The notes under the pieces are model-generated. The model was not told the origin of the DNA. It saw only the letters and a list, made by a program, of their open reading frames with translations, and searched no databases. Shown one piece after another: positions 54,306 to 61,976 of a stretch of DNA of 64,000 bases. The DNA is from Leptolyngbya ohadii IS1 (GTDB lineage Bacteria; Cyanobacteriota; Cyanobacteriia; Elainellales; Elainellaceae): positions 2,385,080-2,449,079 of the forward strand of contig NZ_NKFP01000006.1 in NCBI RefSeq assembly GCF_002215035.1. Reading direction: 5' to 3'. Both the position numbers and the translations under genes were made by a program. The first letter of the stretch is position 1; the number at the start of each line of letters is the position of its first letter.

Positions 54306-55247
54306 ATGTTTTTCAGCATCGTCATCCCCACCTATAACCGTCTGCCCATCCTGGAGAAATGCCTCCGGGCACTCGAACATCAGATCATTCCGGCAGATAG
54401 CCCGATCGCCGGATACGAAATTGTCGTCGTGGATGATGGCTCCACCGATCGCACCGTGGAATGGCTCCAGACTCATCAGACAGAGCTGCCGCACGTGCGG
54501 CTATTCCAGCAGGATCACCAGGGACCCTCAGCGGCGAGAAATTTGGGGGTGCAGGAGGCAAAGGGCGACACGATTATTTTTATCGACAGCGATCTGGTCG
54601 TGCTGGAAGGCTTTCTTCAGGCACACGCCACTGCGCTTACCGAGGGTGCAAAGGAACTGGGAACCGATCGCCTCTTCACCTACGGCAGCGTCATCAACAC
54701 CTGCAACTTTGACGCTCCGACTTCTGAACCCTTCAAAATCACCGACTATTCCAGGGCATACTTCGCAACCGGGAACGTGGCGATCGATCGCAAATGGCTG
54801 GAGCAGGCTGGATTATTTGACACGCGCTTTCAGCTTTACGGCTGGGAAGACCTGGAGCTGGGCGTGCGGCTCAAGCAGCTAGGACTGAAGCTGATCAAAT
54901 GCCCGGAGGCGGTCGGCTATCACTGGCATCCGCCGTTTAATCTCAACCAGTTGCCTAACCTGATTGACAAGGAATTCCAGCGGGGGCGCATGGGGGTTCT
55001 CTTCTACCAGAAGCATCCTACCTGGGAAGTGCGAATGATGATCCAAATGACCTGGCTGCATCGCATTCTGTGGGGCTTACTCTCCCTCGGCGGCACGCTG
55101 AACGAACGCACGATGGCTCCCCTGCTGCAATGGCTGATCGATCGCGGCAAACCCCAGCTCGCCCTGGAAATCGCCCGGATTTTCCTCAACTGGTACAACG
55201 TCAAAGGCGTTTATGCTGCCTATACGGAGATGCAACAGGGTATTTAA
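54306..55247 (+). CDS. Family 2 glycosyltransferase
   Basis: MFFSIVIPTYNRLPILEKCLRALEHQ at 54306 is the GT-A nucleotide-binding start; the frame to 54255 is in a repeat. VVVDDGSTDRTVEWLQTH, GPSAARNLGVQEAKGDTIIFIDSDLVV (the DxD motif) and GWEDLELGVRLKQLGLKLIKCPEAVGYHWHPP (the ED acceptor motif) follow. Cytoplasmic, no membrane helix, possibly peripheral. The sugar and acceptor are unknown; envelope or exopolysaccharide synthesis is likely. 313 aa. Confidence 0.9.
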   Translation: MFFSIVIPTYNRLPILEKCLRALEHQIIPADSPIAGYEIVVVDDGSTDRTVEWLQTHQTELPHVRLFQQDHQGPSAARNLGVQEAKGDTIIFIDSDLVVLEGFLQAHATALTEGAKELGTDRLFTYGSVINTCNFDAPTSEPFKITDYSRAYFATGNVAIDRKWLEQAGLFDTRFQLYGWEDLELGVRLKQLGLKLIKCPEAVGYHWHPPFNLNQLPNLIDKEFQRGRMGVLFYQKHPTWEVRMMIQMTWLHRILWGLLSLGGTLNERTMAPLLQWLIDRGKPQLALEIARIFLNWYNVKGVYAAYTEMQQGI

Positions 55248-55341
55248 CCAGACCATAACTTATGTAAATCTCCCCTTTACATACTGAGGTAAATTCATCA
55301 GATTGGTGAAATCTACGATTTCGCTGTGATGTCTTTAACCT

Positions 55342-56712
55342 ATGATCAGAGCTTTTTTGGTGCAGGCGGTGCTGCTGTTGTGGCTGCTGTCATCCTGCCC
55401 TGCTTCTGCTGATCCGTTGTCCAGTTTGCCCCCCTTCGAGATTATTTCAGTTACAAAAAATACGTCTGCCCATGTCAATCGATCGATCGATTCTGCCCTG
55501 CTGTCCACCGAACCGGGAATCGAAGTCGCCCACATCCGATCGTCCCTGTTGCCCGGAGTCATCCTTGGCGGACGCTACGAAGGCATTTTGAACCTACTAG
55601 AAGAGCGATACACCGCCAGCGGCGAACTTGATCCCCTTCTGGAAGCCGCCGCCCGATCGCTGATTGAAGACGAACTTTCCCAGGCAGGCTTTCCCGTTGC
55701 CAGTGCCTCCATCCGATCGCCCTTCGAGGAACAGTTAGTAGACAACCCCGAACCCGGACGGTTTCTGATTGGCGGCACCATCACCGATGTTAAGCTCAAT
55801 TCCTACCGTTCCTTGCGGGGAGAAAAAACTCAGGACGAGCGCACCATTCGCTGGGAACTGTTCGATCGCACGGCGGGAAAAGTGATCTACCGTCAGAGCG
55901 TTACGGGACGCGCCCAGGCAGAGGGCATCGATAATCCTGCCGCCACCTACGAAGCAATCCGCAACAGCTTTAAAGGACTGCTGACCCAGGCAGAATTTAC
56001 CGATTTCCTTTCCCAGCCCACAATTGCCCACACACTTACGCCCACCCCCGGAGGCTACGAAATTATTGCCGTTTCTAGCTCGGACACCCCTCTGGCAACA
56101 GAACAGATCGTCAGTCGATCGATTCCCTCGATTGTTCAGATTCGCACCCCCGAAGGACGCGGCACAGGGTTTGTCGTGGATTCCTCCGGCTTGATTTTGA
56201 CTAACCATCACGTCGTTGGTTCCGCCTACACCGTCAAAACTGATTTGTACGACGGTTCCATCCATCGAGCACAGGTGATTAAGCGAGACGCGAATCTGGA
56301 TGTTGCCCTGCTGAAACTGGAAGACGAAGCCGCCGATCTCACCAGCCTGCCCATCTGTCCCGTCTCGGTCAAAGTCGGCGAAGGCGTCGTGGCGATCGGC
56401 AATCCACTGGCACTCTCCAACAGCGTCACCCAAGGCGTTGTGAGCGGTATCCGCACCCGCAAGGCACATCATCTAATCCAGACCGATGCCGCAGTGAATC
56501 CTGGCAACAGCGGAGGACCCTTGCTGAATCGCTACGGTGCAGTCATCGGCATTGTCACTGAAAAGATTGCCAGTCGCGGCATTGAAGGACTCGGATTTGC
56601 CCTGCCGATCGCCGAATCCCTCGATCGCCTCAACGTCAAAATTCATCCCGGTCAGTCGCTTAATGACTGCGGGAACTCGACAGTGCTGGCAGTGAATCAA
56701 ACGGCACAGTAG
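55342..56712 (+). CDS. Deg-like trypsin-family serine protease with novel N-terminal domain, no PDZ
   Basis: The signal peptide (LVQAVLLLWLLSSCPASA) could be cut after ASA or processed at a lipobox LSSC. Residues 30-230 form an unassigned domain with FEIISVTKN, GGRYEGILNLLEERY, GRFLIGGTITDVKLNSYRS, WELFDRTAGKVIYRQSVTG that looks like a CsgG/LpoB-type outer-membrane-linked fold. Residues 255-430 are a chymotrypsin-fold protease with H290 (TNHHVV), D320 (LDVALLKL) and S390 (GNSGGP). PDZ domains that regulate DegP-type enzymes are absent. Periplasmic. Confidence 0.85.
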   Translation: MIRAFLVQAVLLLWLLSSCPASADPLSSLPPFEIISVTKNTSAHVNRSIDSALLSTEPGIEVAHIRSSLLPGVILGGRYEGILNLLEERYTASGELDPLLEAAARSLIEDELSQAGFPVASASIRSPFEEQLVDNPEPGRFLIGGTITDVKLNSYRSLRGEKTQDERTIRWELFDRTAGKVIYRQSVTGRAQAEGIDNPAATYEAIRNSFKGLLTQAEFTDFLSQPTIAHTLTPTPGGYEIIAVSSSDTPLATEQIVSRSIPSIVQIRTPEGRGTGFVVDSSGLILTNHHVVGSAYTVKTDLYDGSIHRAQVIKRDANLDVALLKLEDEAADLTSLPICPVSVKVGEGVVAIGNPLALSNSVTQGVVSGIRTRKAHHLIQTDAAVNPGNSGGPLLNRYGAVIGIVTEKIASRGIEGLGFALPIAESLDRLNVKIHPGQSLNDCGNSTVLAVNQTAQ

Positions 56713-56750
56713 AAAGTCGTCCCTTAACCCCTGATTTTTGGGGGAACCCA

Positions 56751-56775
56751 GCCTTCCTCAGCGGAGGGCTTTTTT
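56751..56775 (+). terminator. Rho-independent terminator after the Deg-like gene
   Basis: GCCTTCC-TCAGC-GGAGGGC (one wobble) and T6. Confidence 0.8.
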
Positions 56776-56828
56776 ATGGGATAATCGCTTCGCTTCAAAT
56801 CGTTGTCATCAGAGCGCTTAAAACCTCT

Positions 56829-57452
56829 ATGCCCCTCTCCTGTCAGCAGTTGCTTCAGAAATATCCTGACCTCTGGCGCGATGCGACCGTGCATCCATTC
56901 CTTACCCAGTGTCAGACCGGAGAAATTCAACCCCATCAGTTTAATACCTGGCTGGTACAGGATTACCTCTTCGTCACCGAATTTACCCGATTGGCGGGTG
57001 CTCTAGTGACCTGGGCACCGATCGATCATTTTGATGTGCTGCTAGGCGGCATGACTGCCCTGAAAGACGAACTAAACTGGTTCCGTGAAAAAGCCACAGA
57101 ACGCCAGCTTACCCTCGACGTGCCCCATCAACCGACTTGTCAGATCTACTGTGCTTTCATGGTCAACATGGCGACCGCTCCCTACGCAGTGATGGCAACT
57201 GCTTTTTGGGCGATCGAATTAGCGTACAACCAGGGCTGGCAGCTTCCCGGCAAAATGCCCGAACCCTACACCGAATTTGCCGATCGCTGGGGCAATCCGG
57301 GATTCACTGAATACGTCAAACTATTGGAGGCACAGGCAGACGCAATGCTGCAATCGGCTTCCGAGGAAGTGCTGGAACAGGCAGAGCAGGCATTTATCAA
57401 AGTCGCCCAGCTCGAAAGGGACTTCTGGCAAATGGCATTTGCTGCCGATTAA
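56829..57452 (+). CDS. TenA/THI-4-family protein
   Basis: Haem-oxygenase-like fold of the thiaminase II/TenA group, which salvages the pyrimidine of thiamine. LWRDATVHPFLTQCQTGEIQPHQFNTWLVQDYLFVTEF is the N-terminal signature with the conserved aspartate; FWAIELAYNQGW and the C-terminal EQAFIKVAQLERDFWQMAF follow. The catalytic Cys of classical TenA would sit near CQIYCAFM (residues ~101-106), so a TenA_C-like role is possible but not certain. 207 aa. No TPP riboswitch is visible upstream. Its 3' end is partially copied at 61332. Confidence 0.85.
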   Translation: MPLSCQQLLQKYPDLWRDATVHPFLTQCQTGEIQPHQFNTWLVQDYLFVTEFTRLAGALVTWAPIDHFDVLLGGMTALKDELNWFREKATERQLTLDVPHQPTCQIYCAFMVNMATAPYAVMATAFWAIELAYNQGWQLPGKMPEPYTEFADRWGNPGFTEYVKLLEAQADAMLQSASEEVLEQAEQAFIKVAQLERDFWQMAFAAD

Positions 57453-58294
57453 CATTTTCCAATTCATTCGAGCCTGCTTGATTGTGAAATTTGAGGCTCT
57501 CGACAGCCTTCCCAGATCAATTCACGGACGATTGTCTACAGAATTATCCCCATCAACCCGTTGCAACGATCGCCAAAAATTAACGAGATGCTCCTTAAAC
57601 CATGTCTCCCGCTCCTGCGCCGATTTTAGAAAACCGTCATTTATTCAACCACACGTTTTTCCCTTAAAAGAGAATAAATAAAAATCTTGTCCGCACATAC
57701 AGCCTTTCCCAAGGGTATTTTCCAAGCTCATAGTTATTCTCTAAGTTCATGTTATTCTCCAAGCTCATAAACAACCCAAAACGGGTATAAGGGGGAAGCT
57801 TCTGCATAGAGCGGAGAGAAGCGATCAGGCGTTTCTCAGTATCGATGAGAGATTAAACCGATCCGTTTCAAAACTCCCCCTTTCTCCCTTTATTCCGTTT
57901 ACCCGGATAGAAGCCAGGTAACTAGCAATACATTTTTGAAATTTAACGAATTGTCCTAAGTATAAAAAGATTGAATAAACACCTTTTTTACTCAGTAGTA
58001 TCACTGCACCAGAGACAGGTAGGATAATTTCACCCAGCGGTATTAAGAGTGTTAAGAATACCGGAAGGGTAAATCTCTCATTGTTTTTTATAACGATGCA
58101 ATTTCCGTAGCGTTTTTCTCTTATAGATAACGCTCTATCACCGCTATGGAATTCAACAAAGTGCCCGATTTTCAGAAGCAGCAGCAAAAGTGTTTTTGAA
58201 TCGGCACGGTTTCTGTGCAAACCAACATTCTTCATGCTTGTTGGCAGAACTTGCTGCGCCTGAATTCCTTTATATCCCCGTTTGAGGTATTCCC
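57453..58294. other. AT-rich region upstream of the first DUF4347 gene
   Basis: 842 bp with no credible gene. It has fewer HIP1 sites than the surroundings. The last ~120 bp (58175-58294) resemble 61855-61976 in front of the second DUF4347 gene: GTTTTTGAA, TTGTTGGCA, ATTC, and CCGTTTGAGGT just before ATG are shared. A 136-codon minus frame (57825-58235) overlaps it but looks non-coding. Confidence 0.5.
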
Positions 58295-61162
58295 ATGTCT
58301 TCTGGTTTCCCGATTAGATCTTTGGTTGTCATTGACGCGGGTGTTCATGACTATCCCAGTCTTGTTCAAGGTGTCATTAACAAGCATGACGTCATCGTTC
58401 TAGAACAGGCTAGAGATGGCGTGCAGCAAATCACTGAAGCTCTGCGCGATCGCCCTAATCTAGACTCCCTGCACATTGTTTCTCACGGTGCCCCCGGTAC
58501 CTTATTTCTGGGCAACTCTGAGCTGAGTTTGCAAACCCTTGAGCAATATTCCTCGGAGCTGCAATCCTGGTCTATCTCTTCCATTCTCCTCTACGGCTGT
58601 AGTGTCGCTGCTGGCGATGCCGGAACCGAATTTGTTGAAAAGCTTCAACACCTGACTGATTCTGCCATTACTGCATCCACAACGCCGATCGGAAATTCAG
58701 CGCTAGGCGGTGACTGGCACCTGGACTATTCTCCGACGGGTCTTGCTGCACCGTTAGCCTTCCGTACAGAAGTGCTTGCTAATTACAGTTCTGTTCTAGC
58801 TGTTCTAGCGGTCGGAGACGATTCGATCGCAACTCCTGGTACTGAGCCTACGCCGGTTGCAGCAGGTTTGACCATTACTGGAGTCACCGTTCTTGATGGT
58901 GCCCAGGTTAGTATCGGCACAGGCTTGACCGCCAACGATCGCCTCGGAATTGCCGGAGCAGGGGGAGCGCTCACGGGAACCATTACGGGCACGACCATTG
59001 ACTGGACGTACGACGTTGCCACAGGGGTTCTTGCTTTTACAGGTGATGGAACTGCGGCAGAGTATCAAGCAGCCCTCAGAAGCGTTGTGTATTACAGCGA
59101 AGGGGCGCCAACCTTTAGCGCTCGCACCATTAACTTTGCGCTGGGCGGTCGTGAAGCCAACCCTGCAAACAACCACTACTACGAGTACATTCCCGCTGCG
59201 GAGATTGACTGGACCGAGGCTAAAGCTGCCGCTAGTACAGAATCCTATCTGGGAATGCAGGGCTATCTGGTCACCATTACCAGTGCTGAAGAGCAAGCGT
59301 TTGTTCAATCATTGATCGGAGGTCGCGCCTGGATCGGTGCTTCTGACGCAGAAACAGAAGGGGCAGAAGAAGGGGCGTGGGAATGGGCAACGGGACCGGA
59401 AGCCGGAACAGTTTTCTGGAATGGACTCTTTGATGGAACTGCCCCTGACGGTGCCTACGCAAACTGGGGGCTCGGAGATCCCAATAACTCTCTGGGGGAA
59501 GACTATGCTGCAATGCTCCCCCTCGACGGCAGACCCACTGGCTTCTGGAACGACTTTGCAGATGCTAACCCCGAAATCGGGGGATATGTTGTCGAGTATG
59601 GTGGGCTGGCGACTGACCCAACCATCCAGTTGACTGGAGCAGTGACCCTCAACGTTGCGGCGCAAACGGAGGCTCCTACAGATTTAGCGTTGCCCTCCGA
59701 TGCCGTCAACGACACGGGTTCTTCCCAGAGCGATCGCCTTACCCGAAACCGCAGACCCCAGTTTACCGGAATCGCAGAGCCGGGCAGTACGATCGAACTT
59801 CTGGTGAATGGCGTACCCATTGCAGGCACCGTGACCCCGACTGGGGCAGGCGGATGGATTTTTGCGCCCACCGCAGATCTGCCGACAGGGACAAACACGA
59901 TCAGCGCCAGAGCCACGAATGCGGGTGGAGTTCAGAGCGTTGACTCTGCTGCCATTACCGTTGAGATTGATGTCACAGCACCAACCCTACCAGCGAGTTC
60001 TCTGCCGGATCTAGACCCAGCAAGCGATACGGGTACATCCAACACAGACAACCGCACAACCGACACCACGCCCACCTTTACGGGAACCCTTCCCACGACC
60101 GAAGCAGGCAACACGGTAACGATCTACAGCGACTCAACCCGCGTTGGGACTGCAACGATTCTGCCCAGCGGTGCTTGGTCTGTGACGACCTCTGCATTGA
60201 CAACGGGGACAAAAGCCATTCGGTACTCAGTGACCGATCGGGCAGGCAATGAAAGTGCCCTTTCCGGGACGCTAAACGTTGACATCGGGACGGCGGATAC
60301 CCAGCCCAATCCCAATCCCAACCCCAATCCCAATCCCAACCCCAATCCCACTGACACGACTGCGCCCACCGTATCGATCGTCGATAACCAGCCCGACTTC
60401 CGCAGTACAAGCACCAATTCCCTGACAGTTCGGTTCAGCGAGGCAGTCACAAACTTCGACCTTTCTGACGTGAGCCTCACGCGCAACGGCACCCCCGTTA
60501 GCCTGCAAGGGGCAAGCCTCACCGCAACCGATGCACAAACCTGGGTATTGGGCAACCTAGCTGGTCTAACCGCAACCAGCGGCGAATACCGCATCTCGAT
60601 CGGCGGCGATGTGGCAGACCTGGCAGGAAATGCCCTCAACAGACAAGCACCTGGCGCAACCGATACTTGGACAACGGGATCGGTTGGAACCCCACGAGTT
60701 ATTCCGAATCTGGTTCGCAAGGTAGGGACTCGTCGAAACGATGTACTGGTGGGAGGTCGCCCAAACGATCAGCTCGTGGGTCGTGGGGGCAACGATCGCC
60801 TCGTGGGTCGCGCAGGAAGTGATGTACTCGAGGGCGGCGCTGGTCGGGATACGGTCATTGGTGGTGCCGGAGCCGATGTTTACGTGATGAGAAACCTGTC
60901 CGAGAGGGGCGATCGCGTAGTCGGGTTCAATGCTGCACAGGATGCAATTGACCTTCAGGGAATTATGAAGTCATCGCAGTACAATGCGGATAACCCCTTT
61001 GCCAAGTTCGCCCAATACATCAAACTGACGCAGGCGGGCAGTAATACTCAAGTGCAGATTGATGCAGACGGTAATGGCAGCGGCACCGCAATGACAACTC
61101 TGATGACCTTGCAGAATGTCAGTGCCAGCAGCATTCAGTCCACGAACTTCATCCTCGGCTAA
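58295..61162 (+). CDS. DUF4347 giant protein: C-type-lectin-like, Ig-like and RTX domains
   Basis: Likely type I secreted, 955 aa. Residues 1-165 are DUF4347 (SLVVIDAGVHDYPSLVQGV; SLHIVSHGAPGTLFLG with H64; LLYGCSVAAGDAG with C102; LGGDWHLDYSPTGL). About 295-435 is a C-type-lectin-like domain (HYYEYIPAAEIDWTEAKAAA, RAWIGASDAE, WNDF). Two Ig-like domains (470-660) end in a PNPNPN linker (about 670-685), then a SwmA/Big-type domain. RTX nonapeptides (810-862, GGRPNDQLVGRGGNDRLVG) and a C-terminal acidic strand region end it. A terminator follows. Tandem paralogue at 61977. Confidence 0.88.
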   Translation: MSSGFPIRSLVVIDAGVHDYPSLVQGVINKHDVIVLEQARDGVQQITEALRDRPNLDSLHIVSHGAPGTLFLGNSELSLQTLEQYSSELQSWSISSILLYGCSVAAGDAGTEFVEKLQHLTDSAITASTTPIGNSALGGDWHLDYSPTGLAAPLAFRTEVLANYSSVLAVLAVGDDSIATPGTEPTPVAAGLTITGVTVLDGAQVSIGTGLTANDRLGIAGAGGALTGTITGTTIDWTYDVATGVLAFTGDGTAAEYQAALRSVVYYSEGAPTFSARTINFALGGREANPANNHYYEYIPAAEIDWTEAKAAASTESYLGMQGYLVTITSAEEQAFVQSLIGGRAWIGASDAETEGAEEGAWEWATGPEAGTVFWNGLFDGTAPDGAYANWGLGDPNNSLGEDYAAMLPLDGRPTGFWNDFADANPEIGGYVVEYGGLATDPTIQLTGAVTLNVAAQTEAPTDLALPSDAVNDTGSSQSDRLTRNRRPQFTGIAEPGSTIELLVNGVPIAGTVTPTGAGGWIFAPTADLPTGTNTISARATNAGGVQSVDSAAITVEIDVTAPTLPASSLPDLDPASDTGTSNTDNRTTDTTPTFTGTLPTTEAGNTVTIYSDSTRVGTATILPSGAWSVTTSALTTGTKAIRYSVTDRAGNESALSGTLNVDIGTADTQPNPNPNPNPNPNPNPTDTTAPTVSIVDNQPDFRSTSTNSLTVRFSEAVTNFDLSDVSLTRNGTPVSLQGASLTATDAQTWVLGNLAGLTATSGEYRISIGGDVADLAGNALNRQAPGATDTWTTGSVGTPRVIPNLVRKVGTRRNDVLVGGRPNDQLVGRGGNDRLVGRAGSDVLEGGAGRDTVIGGAGADVYVMRNLSERGDRVVGFNAAQDAIDLQGIMKSSQYNADNPFAKFAQYIKLTQAGSNTQVQIDADGNGSGTAMTTLMTLQNVSASSIQSTNFILG

Positions 61163-61208
61163 TTGCGATCGATCGCGATCGATTGAGCCTTAAGCTACAA
61201 ACGATTCA

Positions 61209-61229
61209 GGGGGCGCAAGCCCCTTTTTT
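61209..61229 (+). terminator. Rho-independent terminator of the first DUF4347 gene
   Basis: GGGGC-GCAA-GCCCC and T6, 46 bp after the stop. Confidence 0.85.
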
Positions 61230-61331
61230 ACTCAATTTTTGTTTAGGACAGAATTTTATTTGGGGCAGAACGGGCGCTTATCCTCAATGTCCCTACCCGC
61301 CAACCTATCCAATCTCCTGTGCTTTGCGGTT

Positions 61332-61392
61332 ATCAAAGTCGCCCAGCTCGAAAAGGGCTTCTGGCAAACGGCACTTAACGCAAATTAGCATT
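61332..61392 (+). pseudogene. Relic of the tenA 3' end
   Basis: Codons from 61332 read IKVAQLEKGFWQTALNAN and TAG, against FIKVAQLERDFWQMAFAAD and TAA at the end of the intact gene (57396-57452). The DNA is also nearly identical for about 40 bp (TCAAAGTCGCCCAGCTCGAA). It is a fragment left by duplication of the tenA 3'-end plus DUF4347 segment. Confidence 0.85.
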
Positions 61393-61471
61393 TGCATGAT
61401 TTTACATAAAGATTTTGATAAATCGCGAATGATTTAGCAAATCGGCTTGGAACAGCCTGTTTCAAATGAAC

Positions 61472-61507
61472 AACACCGGGGAGAGAATCTTCGGTGTTTT
61501 ATTTTTA
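61472..61507 (+). terminator. Possible terminator hairpin
   Basis: AACACCG, 13-nt loop, CGGTGTT followed by TTATTTTTAT. It could end transcripts that read through the first terminator. Confidence 0.45.
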
Positions 61508-61976
61508 TCTTTTTAGGAAGCATTTCTCTGGTCAGCTCTGACCTCAGGGTTTCTACGGTAGCCTATCGCCCCATTGATATCTGGTGCCTCTAGATTCCGT
61601 TATTCCACAGAGTTCAATCTCGGTAATTTACTGTTTTCTTAGAATTGCTTACCGAAGTCGCTACGGTTCGCTATGGGTAGCATAGAGCTATCCAGGGAAC
61701 GCCCAGAAGCAATTTGCAAGTGTTTCTTGAGTTCCAGCTTTACAGCGAGTTCCGTTCTGTAATCGTTCACTTCTATACAGGTGAAATTTGCCCTGTGAGA
61801 TCTGTCTAATTATTGGGCAATTTAGAGAAAATTCAGAACTCCATCGATTTCAAAAACAGCAAGCGAATGTTTTTGAACTAGTCTTTGTTTCACATTACAT
61901 TCACCAGCATTCCTCAGGTTTGTTGGCAAGTTTGTAATGCATTTATTCCCTTGTGTATCCGTTTGAGGTGTTTCGT

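Larger units (their letters stand above)
61163..61976. other. Intergenic region between the DUF4347 paralogues, with terminator and tenA relic
   Basis: Terminator at 61209; tenA 3' fragment at about 61332-61392; a second hairpin at 61472; then an AT-rich leader resembling the one before the first paralogue, ending CCGTTTGAGGTGTTTCGT before ATG 61977. No intact gene. Confidence 0.6.

Noticed and set aside
56776-56828. TPP riboswitch before tenA
   Set aside because: The gap from terminator to start is about 50 bp, too short, and no CTGAGA core is present.
57825-58235. 136-codon minus-strand frame upstream of the first DUF4347 gene
   Set aside because: Low-complexity hydrophobic and mixed residues, no ribosome site, no HIP1-type codon use; it overlaps the leader conserved with the second paralogue on the other strand.
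61183-61437. 84-codon frame after the first DUF4347 gene
   Set aside because: It crosses the terminator and reads the tenA relic in the wrong frame.
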